Source: Nonomuraea rubra (GTDB taxonomy: Bacteria; Actinomycetota; Actinomycetes; Streptosporangiales; Streptosporangiaceae). Taken from it: DNA of 64,000 nucleotides. Where the stretch lies: the NCBI RefSeq assembly GCF_014207985.1, contig NZ_JACHMI010000001.1, positions 10,399,001 to 10,463,000 of the forward strand, given 5' to 3'. The position numbers and the translations under genes are program-made. A model generated the notes under the pieces. It did no database searches. It had not been told where the DNA came from and worked only from the letters and a program-made list of their open reading frames with translations. Positions 44,461 through 53,223 of the stretch are shown in pieces (position 1 is the stretch's first letter; each line of letters starts with the position of its first letter).

Positions 44461-45233
44461 CCGGTGCTCGACTGCTCCGCGGCGCCATCGGCGCCGCGGG
44501 GTTCCTCGTGGTGGCAGAGCTGGTCATCCGCTTCGGCGTCAGCGGCCGGCTCGACTTCCCCGCCCCCTCGGCCATCCTGCTCGAAGCCGTGCGCCTGCCG
44601 GCCGACCCCGAGTTCATGGCCGGTGTCGGCACGACCCTCACGAACTGGGTGTTCGGCCTGCTCATCGCGACCCTCATCGCCGTGCCGGTGGGCGTGCTGC
44701 TCGGCGCGCTGAGCCCGCTGGAGCGGGCGGTCCGGCCGCTGCTCGAGTTCATGCGGCCGATCCCCTCGGTGGCGATCATCCCGCTGGCGATCCTGCTGAT
44801 CCCGGTGGACGAGCTGATGAAGATCTCGGTCATCGTGTACGCCTCGGTCTGGCCGATCCTCATCAACACCCTGTACGGCATGCACGACGTCGACCCTCTC
44901 GCCAAGGAGTCGCTGCGCAGCTTCGGCTTCGGCCCGCTGGCCGTGCTGACCAGGGTGAGCCTGCCCAGCGCCGCCCCGTTCGTGGCGACGGGCGTCAGGA
45001 TCGCCGCGGGCATCGCGCTCGTCCTGGCGGTCAGCGCCGAGCTGCTGGCCGGCGGCTTCAACGGGATCGGCGTCTTCGTGACGGTCGCGGGCAGCGGCAA
45101 CCGTACGGACCTCATGATGGCGGCCACGTTCTGGGCCGGCGTCATCGGCGTGCTCGCCAACGTGCTGCTGATGGCCGGCGAGCGCCGCCTCTTCCACTGG
45201 CACCGGATGCGGACGGGGGCCACGGAATCGTGA
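44457..45233 (+). CDS. ABC importer permease A, set 1
   Basis: This SsuC/TauC-like permease of 258 residues has about six membrane segments. The EAA loop LAKESLRSFGFGPLAVLTRV and the preceding LRPIPS-type segment (FMRPIPSVAIIPLAILLIP) mark it as the first of a paired permease type used three times in this region. The ATG overlaps the binding-protein stop, and its own stop overlaps the next permease (GTGA), so stoichiometric production is likely. It probably forms a heterodimer with permease B. The ATPase partner is not in this operon; the gene at 61519 is the visible candidate. Confidence 0.9.
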   Translation: MTGARLLRGAIGAAGFLVVAELVIRFGVSGRLDFPAPSAILLEAVRLPADPEFMAGVGTTLTNWVFGLLIATLIAVPVGVLLGALSPLERAVRPLLEFMRPIPSVAIIPLAILLIPVDELMKISVIVYASVWPILINTLYGMHDVDPLAKESLRSFGFGPLAVLTRVSLPSAAPFVATGVRIAAGIALVLAVSAELLAGGFNGIGVFVTVAGSGNRTDLMMAATFWAGVIGVLANVLLMAGERRLFHWHRMRTGATES

Positions 45234-46033
45234 AGAACCTCCCCAGATTCCTGGTGATCCCCGCCGTGCTCCTCGTGTGGGAGCTGGTCACGCGGGCGAT
45301 CGGGGATCCCGATTTCCCGCCGCCCACGACGATCGTCGCCCGCATGTACGAGCTGTGGTTCTCCGGCCCTGTCAGCCGGGTGTTCCTCACCGACGACGCG
45401 ATCGCCAACATCCTGCCGAGCCTCGGGCGCATGTTCGGCGGCTGGGTCCTGGCGGCGCTGATCGGGATCCTGGCGGGCATGCTGCTCGGGCGCTCGCGCG
45501 CGGCGACCGACTTCGTGGACCCGCTGATCGAGTTCGGCCGCGCGCTCCCGCCGCCGCTGCTGATCCCGGTGTTCCTCGTGGTCATGGCCGGGCTGTCGAG
45601 CGAGACCGTGAGCGGCGTGCTGATCACCCAGCTCGCGACGATCGTGTTCGGCGTGATCTGGCCGGTGCTGCTCAACTCCATCGACGGCGTCAGGGCCGTG
45701 GATCGCACCTACACGGAGACGGCGACGGTCTTCAACCTGTCCAAGCCGCAGTACGTGCGCGTGGTGCTGCTCCCCGCCGCCTCGCCGAAGATCTTCGCCG
45801 GGCTGCGGCTGAGCCTGTCGCTGGCGTTGATCATGATGGTGATCAGCGAGCTGCTCGGCGGCTCCGACGGCATCGGGTACCAGCTCCTGCAGGCCCAGCG
45901 CAGCTTCGACGGCGCGGGGGTGTGGGCGGCGATCGCGCTGCTCGGCATCCTCGGCTACGTCGTGAACTCCCTGTTCGTGCTGGCCGAACGGCGCGTGCTC
46001 GTCTGGCACCGCCAGGCCACCCGCAACCCGTGA
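45230..46033 (+). CDS. ABC importer permease B, set 1
   Basis: This is the second permease of set 1 (267 residues). Helices include FLVIPAVLLVWELVTRAIG. The signature PDFPPPTTIVARMYELWFSGP recurs in the B-type permeases of sets 2 and 3. The EAA loop is in TATVFNLSKPQYVRVVLLPA and is followed by SPKIFAGLRLSLSLALIMMV. It has a GTG start inside the permease A stop. The methyltransferase gene follows after 15 bases and is probably co-transcribed. Confidence 0.9.
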   Translation: MKNLPRFLVIPAVLLVWELVTRAIGDPDFPPPTTIVARMYELWFSGPVSRVFLTDDAIANILPSLGRMFGGWVLAALIGILAGMLLGRSRAATDFVDPLIEFGRALPPPLLIPVFLVVMAGLSSETVSGVLITQLATIVFGVIWPVLLNSIDGVRAVDRTYTETATVFNLSKPQYVRVVLLPAASPKIFAGLRLSLSLALIMMVISELLGGSDGIGYQLLQAQRSFDGAGVWAAIALLGILGYVVNSLFVLAERRVLVWHRQATRNP

Positions 46034-46048
46034 TCCCTGGAAGGACAC

Positions 46049-47053
46049 ATGCCGCATTCCGATGACCTCTTATGGGGAGCCGTAGGAGACATCTCCCGTT
46101 TCGCGGCCCTGCTGACGATGGCGGAGCTGGGCCTGGCCGACCACCTCGCCCAGGGGCCGCTGGACAGCGCCGAGCTGGCCGGGCGCTGCGGCGCGCACGC
46201 CCCCTCGCTGCGCAGGGTCCTGCGCGAGCTGGCGAGCATGGGCCTGGTACGGGTGGCCGGGCCCGACGCGTACGACCTCACGGAGAAGGGCACGCCGCTG
46301 CGCTCGGACGTGCCCGACTCGGTCCGCTCGTCGATCCGCATGCTCGGCGAGGAGAGCTTCTGGTACGCCATGGGCATGCTGCCCGCCACCGTCCGCGAGG
46401 GCGGCTCGGCGTTCATGAAGCGCTACGGCCCCCTGTACGACCACCTCGCCGCGAACCCGGACGTGAGCCGGATGTTCGACGACTACATGACCGCCAGGGC
46501 CATCCCCCTCACGGAGGGCCTGGTCAAGCGGTACGACTTCCCCGCCGCCGCGACCATGGTGGACGTGGCGGGCGGCAAGGGCCACATCCTGGCCACCGTC
46601 CTGCACGCCAACCCGCAGATGCGTGGTGTCCTGTTCGATCTGGAGTACGTGACGCGGCACGCCAGGCAGACGCTGGAGGCCGAGGGCCTGGCCGGGCGGG
46701 CGCAGGTCGTCCCGGGCGACATGTTCGCGGGTGTCCCGGCGGGCGGTGACGTCTATTTGCTGGCCAGTGTCCTGCACAACTGGGACGATGACGATGCGGT
46801 CAGGATTCTGCGTAACGTCCGCGAGGCAATGAACGACGAAGGGCGCGTCCTCATCCTCGAGGTGGTGCTCCCCGACAGTGAGGAGCCGCACCTCGGCAAG
46901 GACATTGACATGCGGATGCTGGCGATCTTCAATGGCGGCACCGAGCGCAGCCGCGAGCAGTACGCCGCCGTGCTCGGCCACGCGGGGCTGGTTCTCACCG
47001 ACGTCGTCGAACTCGGGTCGGGCGCTCACCTCATCGAGGCCAGGCGCCGCTGA
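46049..47053 (+). CDS. SAM-dependent methyltransferase with N-terminal winged-helix dimerisation domain
   Basis: This 334-residue enzyme belongs to the plant-COMT/ASMT-like family, which O- or N-methylates aromatic or polycyclic small molecules. The N-terminal dimerisation domain (LLTMAELGLADHLAQGPL, LRRVLRELASMGLVRV) precedes the SAM-binding motif MVDVAGGKGHILATVLHANP. The acidic DLEYV after the second strand and the catalytic-base segment LASVLHNWDDDD with its His are present. GGAAGG precedes the ATG. It sits between importer sets 1 and 2, 15 bases after the former and 48 bases before the next binding-protein start, so one long transcript is likely. The acceptor could be the imported compound. 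Confidence 0.88.
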   Translation: MPHSDDLLWGAVGDISRFAALLTMAELGLADHLAQGPLDSAELAGRCGAHAPSLRRVLRELASMGLVRVAGPDAYDLTEKGTPLRSDVPDSVRSSIRMLGEESFWYAMGMLPATVREGGSAFMKRYGPLYDHLAANPDVSRMFDDYMTARAIPLTEGLVKRYDFPAAATMVDVAGGKGHILATVLHANPQMRGVLFDLEYVTRHARQTLEAEGLAGRAQVVPGDMFAGVPAGGDVYLLASVLHNWDDDDAVRILRNVREAMNDEGRVLILEVVLPDSEEPHLGKDIDMRMLAIFNGGTERSREQYAAVLGHAGLVLTDVVELGSGAHLIEARRR

Positions 47054-47101
47054 CCGCTTCCCAGCCTCCGCCGGACCACCGGACTCAGAAAGGCAGTGGC
47101 G

Positions 47102-48085
47102 ATGCAACTGACCAGGATCGTAGTCGCGGGTATGGCAGTGGCGCTGGCGCTCAGCGCGTGCGGAGGCGGAGGAGAGGGACAGACCGGCGCGACCGGTGCC
47201 GCGTCCTCAGGCGGGCTGGAGAAGACCCAGCTCCTGGTGGGCGTGGTGCCGGTCCCCTCCTCGGCGTCGCTGTTCATCGCGGAGAAGCGGGGCTTCTTCA
47301 AGGAAGAGGGCCTGACGGTCAAGACCGAGATCATCCAGGCGCCGACGGCGGTCATGCCGAAGATCGTTAACGGCAGCATGGACGCGTTCATGACGAGTTA
47401 CGTGGTGCTCATGACCATCAACGACTCGGGCGCGGCCAAGCTCAAGCTGTTCCAGCACACCATGGGCGGCGCCCCGAACGTCTCAGGCGTGGTCGTCGCC
47501 AAGGGCTCGCCGATCAAGACGGTCGCCGACCTGAAGGGCAAGACGGTCGGGGTCAACGTGCTGAAGGCGCTGGGGCAGACGGTGACCAACGCCCACCTCC
47601 AGGAGGCCGGCGTCAAGCCGGAGGAGGTCAAGTTCGTCCCCGTGCCGTTCGCCGACCAGCTCGGCGCGCTGTCCACGGGCAAGGTGGACGCGGCGTGGCT
47701 GGTGGAGCCGTTCCTGAGCGCGGCGAAGAAGAGCGGTTCGACCCAGATCGTCGACACCACGAGCGGCGTCACCGAGGGCGTGCCGATCGACGGGTGGGGC
47801 GTCACCGAGCAGTGGCTGACCAAGTACCCGAAGACGGCCGCGGCCTTCCACCGGGCGCTGGCCAAGGCCCAGGAGGTCGCCGGGGCCGACCGCAGGGCCA
47901 TCGACGAGGTCGTGCCGACGTACACGCAGATCCCCGCGGACACGGCGGCGGCGATGACGCTCGGGACGTTCACCATGGAGCCCGACAGGGCCAGCGTGCA
48001 GAAGCTGGCCGACCTCATGCACGGCTACGGCTACCTGAAGGCCAAGGTGGACGTGGGCCGGTTGTTCGCGTCGGTCGGCGAATGA
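47102..48085 (+). CDS. NitT/TauT-like substrate-binding lipoprotein, importer set 2
   Basis: This is the second paralogous receptor, 327 residues. The lipobox is LSAC (Cys20), followed by a Gly-rich linker and GLEKTQLLVGVVPVPSSASL, then GFFKEEGLTVKTEII. SPIKTVADLKGKTVGVNVLK matches the set 1 motif. The ATG at 47102 has AAAGG eight bases upstream; an in-frame GTG at 47096 is too close to that site. The stop overlaps the permease start (ATGA). The binding-pocket residues differ enough from set 1 to suggest a different ligand, but this cannot be judged without alignment. Confidence 0.9.
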   Translation: MQLTRIVVAGMAVALALSACGGGGEGQTGATGAASSGGLEKTQLLVGVVPVPSSASLFIAEKRGFFKEEGLTVKTEIIQAPTAVMPKIVNGSMDAFMTSYVVLMTINDSGAAKLKLFQHTMGGAPNVSGVVVAKGSPIKTVADLKGKTVGVNVLKALGQTVTNAHLQEAGVKPEEVKFVPVPFADQLGALSTGKVDAAWLVEPFLSAAKKSGSTQIVDTTSGVTEGVPIDGWGVTEQWLTKYPKTAAAFHRALAKAQEVAGADRRAIDEVVPTYTQIPADTAAAMTLGTFTMEPDRASVQKLADLMHGYGYLKAKVDVGRLFASVGE

Positions 48086-48966
48086 CCCCTCGGACCGGGC
48101 GCGGCGCGATCAGCGCCGGGCCCCGGCGAGGTGTGCTCGGCGCCGGACCCGGGCGCGGTGTGCTCGGCGCCGGACCCGGGCGCGGTGTGCTCGGCGCCGG
48201 ACCCGGGCGCGGTGTGCTGGGCGTGGTGGGGGTTGTGGGGTTTCTCGCCGCCGCCGAGGTGGCCGGGCGGGCCGGGCTGATCCCCGACTACCTGCCGTAC
48301 GTGTCGCACGTGCTCGCCACGGCGGCCACGCTGCCGCTGGACGTGCAGTTCAGGACCGACGTGCTGGCCACGCTGGGCCCGTGCCTGCTGGGGCTGGCGA
48401 TCGCGATCGCGGTGGCCGTGCCCGCGGGGCTGCTGTTCGGGACGGTGCCGTTCATGGAGCGCTCGGCGCGGCCGCTGGTGGAGTTCCTGCGGCCGATCCC
48501 GTCGGTGGCGCTGATCCCGCTGGCGGTGTTCCTGTTCCCGGAAGGGCACGACGCCAAGACCGCGCTGGTCGTCTACACCTGCTCGTGGCCGCTGCTCATC
48601 AACACGATGTACGGCCTGAGCGACGTCGATCCGCTGGCCAAGGAGACGCTGCGCAGCTTCGGCTTCGGCCCGCTGGCGGTGGCGCTGCGGGTGAGCCTGC
48701 CGAGCGCGGCGCCGTTCATCGCGACCGGGGTGCGGATCGCGGTGGCGGTCACCCTGATCGTGGCCGTGAGCGTGGAGCTGCTGGCGCCCGGCGGCGGCGG
48801 GATCGGGGCGTTCCAGTCGCTGGCGGGCAGCGCCAACCGGCTGGACCGGGTGCTGGCGGCCACGGTGTGGGCCGGCGTGCTCGGGCTGGCGGCGAACCTG
48901 CTGTTCACGGCGGGTGAGCGGCGGCTGTTCCGGTGGCACCACGCGCGGACGGGGGAGGGCACGTGA
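48082..48966 (+). CDS. ABC importer permease A, set 2, with repeated N-terminus
   Basis: This is the paralogue of the permease at 44457, 294 residues. Its helices and the EAA loop LAKETLRSFGFGPLAVALRV match set 1. What differs is an N-terminal extension of about 45 residues, in which GVLGAGPGR is repeated three times with a partial fourth, encoded by a 27-bp tandem repeat. The extension precedes the first helix and is probably cytoplasmic; its role is unknown and it may be neutral. The ATG at 48082 overlaps the binding-protein stop. The stop overlaps the next permease (GTGA). Confidence 0.88.
   Translation: MTPRTGRGAISAGPRRGVLGAGPGRGVLGAGPGRGVLGAGPGRGVLGVVGVVGFLAAAEVAGRAGLIPDYLPYVSHVLATAATLPLDVQFRTDVLATLGPCLLGLAIAIAVAVPAGLLFGTVPFMERSARPLVEFLRPIPSVALIPLAVFLFPEGHDAKTALVVYTCSWPLLINTMYGLSDVDPLAKETLRSFGFGPLAVALRVSLPSAAPFIATGVRIAVAVTLIVAVSVELLAPGGGGIGAFQSLAGSANRLDRVLAATVWAGVLGLAANLLFTAGERRLFRWHHARTGEGT
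48130..48219 (+). repeat. 27-bp in-frame tandem repeat inside permease A, set 2
   Basis: Three identical 27-bp units start at 48130, 48157 and 48184, with nine bases of a fourth at 48211. The period of nine codons keeps the frame and encodes GVLGAGPGR repeats. The unit includes CGCCGGACCCGGGCGC, rich in self-complementary GC. Identical copies point to recent slippage or expansion. Confidence 0.9.
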
Positions 48967-49754
48967 GCGTCGTGCGCCGGGTGGCGTGGTACTGGCTGCT
49001 GCCGGTGGCGGTGGCGGCCTGGGAGTTCGTGACGCGGGCCCTGGAGGCGACGTACTTCCCGCCGCCGTCGCAGATCGTGGCGCGGCTGCACGAGCTGTGG
49101 TTCTCCGGGCCGGCGTCGCGGGTGTTCCTCACCGACGAGGCGGTGGCCGACCTGCTGCCGAGCCTGTCCAGGCTGTTCGCCGGGTGGGCGATCGCGTGCG
49201 CCGCGGGAGTGCTGTTCGGGGTCGTGCTCGGCCGCTCGTCGTGGCTGTCCGGGCTGGTGGAGCCGCTGGTGCACTTCGGCCGCTCGGTCCCGCCCGCGGC
49301 GCTGCTGCCGGTGTTCCTGGTGCTGTTCAAGGTGGGCACGCCGATGCAGCTCGCCTCGATCGTGTACGGCGTCGTCTGGCCCGTACTGATCAACAGCATG
49401 GACGGCGCCCGCCACGTGGACCGGCAGTACATCGAGACGGGCGCGGTCTACCGGCTGAGCTCCTGGCAGCGGCTCACCAGGATCATCCTGCCCGCCGCCG
49501 CCCCGAAGATCTTCGCCGGGCTGCGGCTGAGCGTGTCGCTGGCGCTGATCATGATGGTGATCTCCGAGCTGGTGGGCAGCAGCGAGGGGATCGGGCACCG
49601 CATGCTGGAGGCGCAGAGCCAGTTCGACATCCCGGCCATGTGGGCGGGGATCGTGCTGCTCGGCCTGCTCGGCATCGGGCTCAACGCGGCGTTCCTGGGA
49701 GTGGAGCGGGTGGTGCTGGGCTGGCACACGAGCGCGCGCACCGGCGACGCCTGA
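48963..49754 (+). CDS. ABC importer permease B, set 2
   Basis: This 263-residue paralogue of the permeases at 45230 and 59284 contains the class-typical YFPPPSQIVARLHELWFSGP, with the EAA loop near YIETGAVYRLSSWQRLTRII and APKIFAGLRLSVSLALIMMV. The GTG start lies in the permease A stop. It ends three bases before the convergent nitrilase-like gene's stop. Sets 1 and 2 lie head to tail and, with the methyltransferase, form one continuous rightward array from 43474 to 49754. Confidence 0.9.
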   Translation: MSVVRRVAWYWLLPVAVAAWEFVTRALEATYFPPPSQIVARLHELWFSGPASRVFLTDEAVADLLPSLSRLFAGWAIACAAGVLFGVVLGRSSWLSGLVEPLVHFGRSVPPAALLPVFLVLFKVGTPMQLASIVYGVVWPVLINSMDGARHVDRQYIETGAVYRLSSWQRLTRIILPAAAPKIFAGLRLSVSLALIMMVISELVGSSEGIGHRMLEAQSQFDIPAMWAGIVLLGLLGIGLNAAFLGVERVVLGWHTSARTGDA

Positions 49755-49757
49755 CGC

Positions 49758-50729
49758 TCAGCCGTGCAACCGGGCGATGGCCTCCAGCTGCCTCGCCCGG
49801 AGCTCCGCCCGATCGGGCACGCCTTTCGCGGGCCGTTCGACGTCGTGCCTGGCGTACTCCTCCGCCCACAGCCCGGTCTTGACCCGGCTGAGCAGGTTGG
49901 CCAGGCCGGGCCGCAGCCGGGCCCTGCGCAGCGCGGCGAGGTCCAGCTCGGCCGCGGCGACCAGCGTCTCCCCCGGCCCGGCCTGCGCGAGCACCCGCCC
50001 CTGGGGATCGATCACCTCGGAGCCGCCGTTGGTGGAGTCGCCGGGGATCGCGATGCCGGTCAGGCCGCCGCTGTTGGCCGACACCACGTAGGCCAGGTTC
50101 TCCACCGCGCGGGCGCGGCGGGCGACGGCCTTGGGGGTGAGCTGCGGGGACGACGCCTCGGAGGTGGGGTTGCAGAGCACCTCGGCACCGCGCAACGCCA
50201 GCGCGCGGGCCAGCTCCGGCACCAGGATCTCCTCGGAGGCGACCACGGCGAGGTTCCCCAGCTCGGTACGGGCCACCGGGAGCACGCCGTCGATGCCGTA
50301 GATCTCCAGGTAACGCTCCCACACGTCGTACGGCGTGGGCGAGAACAGCGAGTGCAGCCTGCGGTAACGCAGCACGGCCTCGCCCGCTGGGGAGAGGATC
50401 ACCGTGGCCTGGAAGAACAGGTCGGGGAAGTGCTCGTCCCGCTCGTAGGCGTTGACGCACAGGAACACGTCGTGGTCGGCGGCGACGGCGCCGAGCGCGC
50501 GGTACTCGGGGCCGCCGGGGTCGAGCGCCGCCCGGTCCCGCCACTGCGCGGGGCTCTCCCGCATGGGGAAGCCGGTCAGCACGTACTCGGGCAGCACGAC
50601 CAGGCGCAGCTCGGGCCCCAGCCATGCCTTCGAGCCGCCCACCCGGGTGGCGATCCGGTCGATCGCGGCCCCGATCCCGGCTCCGACACGGGTCTCCATC
50701 TGCAGGGCCAGCGCGGTGTACGCGGTCAT
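49758..50729 (-). CDS. Nitrilase-superfamily protein, probably catalytically inactive
   Basis: This 323-residue protein has the carbon-nitrogen hydrolase fold. The first catalytic Glu is present (LVVLPEYVLTGFPM). At the Lys position the motif reads YRRLHSLFSP with Arg instead of Lys, and at the Cys position ASEEILVPELA has Ser where active members have Cys (as in CEEIWFPE). Two of three catalytic residues are therefore replaced. It may act as a binding or regulatory protein, or hydrolyse by an altered mechanism. It forms a unit with the DUF3598-like gene (ATGA overlap) and the aldehyde dehydrogenase, on the strand opposite the importers. Confidence 0.85.
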   Translation of the reverse strand: MTAYTALALQMETRVGAGIGAAIDRIATRVGGSKAWLGPELRLVVLPEYVLTGFPMRESPAQWRDRAALDPGGPEYRALGAVAADHDVFLCVNAYERDEHFPDLFFQATVILSPAGEAVLRYRRLHSLFSPTPYDVWERYLEIYGIDGVLPVARTELGNLAVVASEEILVPELARALALRGAEVLCNPTSEASSPQLTPKAVARRARAVENLAYVVSANSGGLTGIAIPGDSTNGGSEVIDPQGRVLAQAGPGETLVAAAELDLAALRRARLRPGLANLLSRVKTGLWAEEYARHDVERPAKGVPDRAELRARQLEAIARLHG

Positions 50730-51163
50730 CCGGCCCGCCGCTCGTCGATCAGCGTCCGCCGTACGCACACCCCGTCGCGCAGCCACTGCCAGACCCGGCT
50801 GCGGGAGCACCCGTCCTCGCTCAGCACGATCAGCTCGAACAGGCGCAGGTCCTGCCCCTTGAACTGCCAGGTCAGGTAGATGGTGCTGGCGTCCAGCTCC
50901 CAGAACTCGCCCTTGAGCCGCTCGGTGTCGAAGCCGCACCGGCCGCCGCCGAGGTAGGTGCCGGGGAACTCGTGCACCTCCGTGCGGCCGTCGTCCCAGG
51001 TGTAGCGGTTGGTCTGGTGGTAGACGGCGTCGTCGCGGATCTCGCACGTCATCCGTACCCGGTGGCGGTCGAGCAGCTCGCCGGCGGGGCCGAGGTGGCG
51101 GTACTCGCCCTCCCATTCGCCCTCGTGCCGGGCCAGCAGCGGCATCTCCGCGCGCAGTCCCAT
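50726..51163 (-). CDS. DUF3598-like beta-barrel protein
   Basis: This 145-residue protein starts MGLRAEMPLLARHEGEWEG and contains HQTNRYTWDDGRTEVHEFPG and ELDASTIYLTWQF. This resembles DUF3598, whose members are predicted to have a lipocalin-like barrel that can hold a small ligand. No catalytic residues can be named. The stop overlaps the nitrilase-like start by four bases and the aldehyde dehydrogenase stop lies four bases upstream, so the three genes are one operon. A carrier or hydration role for the pathway substrate is speculative. Confidence 0.65.
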   Translation of the reverse strand: MGLRAEMPLLARHEGEWEGEYRHLGPAGELLDRHRVRMTCEIRDDAVYHQTNRYTWDDGRTEVHEFPGTYLGGGRCGFDTERLKGEFWELDASTIYLTWQFKGQDLRLFELIVLSEDGCSRSRVWQWLRDGVCVRRTLIDERRAG

Positions 51164-51167
51164 CCGG

Positions 51168-52547
51168 TTACTCCTTCGTGCTGTGCCACCAGGGGTCGGC
51201 GGCGTCGGATCGGTTGACCAGGAAGGCGCGGCGGCGCAGGAAGCGGCCGATGGAGGCGGGGCCCATGCGGGAGCCGCCCAGGCCCGACAGGCGGAAGGAG
51301 TTCTTCTCGCCCTCGTGCACGAGCGCGGTCAGCCCGGCGTCGTTGATGCTCACCGCGCCGGCCTGGAGGCGGGCGGCGACGGCGCGGGCCTGCTCCTCGT
51401 CGGCCGCGAAGACGGCGGCCGACAGACCGTACACCGAGTCGTTGGCCAGCGCGACCGCCTCGCCGGGCCCGGACACCGCCATGACCGGCAGCACCGGGCC
51501 GAACGTCTCCTCCGTCATGACGAGCATGCCGTGATCGACGCCGGACAGCACGGTCGGGCGGCACCAGTGGCCGCCGCCGTGGCGCTCGATGCCGCCGCCG
51601 GTGTGCACGGTCGCGCCCTTGGCCACGGCGTCGGCGAGGTGGGCGGCGATCACGTCCTCCTGGCCCGGCTTGATGAGCGGGCCGATCGGGCCGCCCTCGC
51701 AGGTCAGGCCGACCTGGCGGGCCTCGGCCACGAGCCGGTCGAGGAACTCGTCGTGCACCTCGCGGGCCACGTAGACCCGTTCGATGGACTGGCAGGACTG
51801 CCCGGCGTTCGCGGTGCCGCCCCACAGGACGGCGGACGCGGCGCGGCCGAGGTCGGCCCCGGCCAGCACGATCGCCGGGTCCTTGCCGCCCAGCTCCAGG
51901 AACGCCGGCACGAACGCGCGGGCCGCCGCCTGCGCCACCTGCCGTCCCGTCTCGACGCTGCCGGTGAACACGACGGCGTCCACCAGGTCCACCAGCGCGG
52001 CGCCCGTGGCCCCGTCGCCCTCGACCACGCTCAGCGGCAGGTCGGCGGGGACGAGCCGCATCAGCGGCTCGATGAAGCGGGGCGTCACCTCGCTCGGCTT
52101 GACCAGCACCGTGCACCCGGCGGCCAGCGCGGGAACGGCGTCGATGAGGCCCAGCAGGAGCGGGAGGTTCCACGGGGTGATCATCCCGGCCAGCTCGTAC
52201 GGCACCACGTCGCCCGCCACGAACACCCCGGGCAGGGAGGCCGGACGTTCGGCGGGCGGGGCGAGCAGCGCGGGCGCCTGGCGTACCCAGCGGTCGATGA
52301 GCGCGGCCACGAGCCGGCGTTCCAGCAGCGACTCCCCCACCCTGCCCGTGTCGGCCACCAGGGCGGAGAGCAGGGCGTCGTCATCGGCCAGCGCGGCCCC
52401 GAAGCGGGCCAGGACCGCTCCTCGATCGGCGTTCTGCCAGGCGGGGGCCCGCTCGCGCAGCCCGGCCGCGACGGCGGCCAGCCGATCGGGCGGGATCGGA
52501 GCGAGCGGTCTGTCGGATTGCCCGGTGATCGGGTTCCTCACGTTCAT
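51168..52547 (-). CDS. NAD(P)-dependent aldehyde dehydrogenase family protein
   Basis: This soluble oxidoreductase oxidises an aldehyde to an acid. From the ATG at 52547 it has 459 residues. Signatures are ITPWNLPLLLGLIDAVPALA, VLVKPSEVTP, VFTGSVETGRQVA, the catalytic Glu in FLELGGKDPAIV, the catalytic Cys in NAGQSCQSIERVYV and ETFGPVLPV. All key residues are present, so it should be active. The frame extends to 52592, but AGGAG ten bases before 52547 and the usual MNVRNPITG-like start favour the shorter form. It is the first gene of the operon with the DUF3598-like and nitrilase-like genes. The substrate is unknown. Confidence 0.92.
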   Translation of the reverse strand: MNVRNPITGQSDRPLAPIPPDRLAAVAAGLRERAPAWQNADRGAVLARFGAALADDDALLSALVADTGRVGESLLERRLVAALIDRWVRQAPALLAPPAERPASLPGVFVAGDVVPYELAGMITPWNLPLLLGLIDAVPALAAGCTVLVKPSEVTPRFIEPLMRLVPADLPLSVVEGDGATGAALVDLVDAVVFTGSVETGRQVAQAAARAFVPAFLELGGKDPAIVLAGADLGRAASAVLWGGTANAGQSCQSIERVYVAREVHDEFLDRLVAEARQVGLTCEGGPIGPLIKPGQEDVIAAHLADAVAKGATVHTGGGIERHGGGHWCRPTVLSGVDHGMLVMTEETFGPVLPVMAVSGPGEAVALANDSVYGLSAAVFAADEEQARAVAARLQAGAVSINDAGLTALVHEGEKNSFRLSGLGGSRMGPASIGRFLRRRAFLVNRSDAADPWWHSTKE

Positions 52548-52635
52548 GCGGTGCGGGCTCCTGCGATGCTCGGCGGGAGCCATTGTGATCATGTGATCGG
52601 CCCCGCGTCAACGCACCCGGGGCTCGCCACGGGGG

Positions 52636-53223
52636 TCAGCCGCCCCAGCCGGGGACCGCCATCCGTACCGTCAGCGCGTGCTCGACCAGCTGGATCAGCG
52701 CGTTCTTGACCGAGTCCTTCTTGCGGGCGTCCAGGCGGACCATCGGGATGTGCGGCGCCAGCGTCAACGCGTCGCGCACCTCGGAGTCGCTGTGCGGATA
52801 CTGACCGTCCCAGCCGTTGATGCCCACCACGAACGGCAGCTGCGCCTCCTCGAAGTAGTCGATGGCGGGGAAACTGTCGGCGAGACGACGGGTGTCGACC
52901 AGCACGACCGCGCCGATGGCACCGCGGACCAGGTCGTCCCACATGAACCAGAACCGGTGCTGCCCGGGGGTGCCGAACAGGTACAGGATCAGGTCACGGT
53001 CCAGGGAGACCCGGCCGAAGTCCATGGCGACGGTCGTGGTCGACTTCAGCGGTGTCATGCCGAGGTCGTCGATCCCGGCGGAGGCGTCCGTCATGACGGC
53101 CTCCGTCGTCAACGGCATGATCTCCGACACCGCTCCCACGAACGTCGTCTTGCCCACCCCGAAACCTCCAGCCACCACGATCTTCGTCGAGGTGAGGCCG
53201 GGGCTAGAGCCTGCGAAGTCCAC
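52636..53223 (-). CDS. cvnD: Conservon small GTPase CvnD, copy 2
   Basis: This is the second MglA/Ras-like conservon GTPase, 195 residues. P-loop GGFGVGKTTFVGAVSE and the switch region are identical to copy 1. The six differences cluster after residue 140 (for example GWDGQYPHSDSE against GWDGSYPHSDTE). It overlaps cvnC by 20 bases, the same as in copy 1. It ends the second conservon operon. Confidence 0.93.
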   Translation of the reverse strand: MDFAGSSPGLTSTKIVVAGGFGVGKTTFVGAVSEIMPLTTEAVMTDASAGIDDLGMTPLKSTTTVAMDFGRVSLDRDLILYLFGTPGQHRFWFMWDDLVRGAIGAVVLVDTRRLADSFPAIDYFEEAQLPFVVGINGWDGQYPHSDSEVRDALTLAPHIPMVRLDARKKDSVKNALIQLVEHALTVRMAVPGWGG

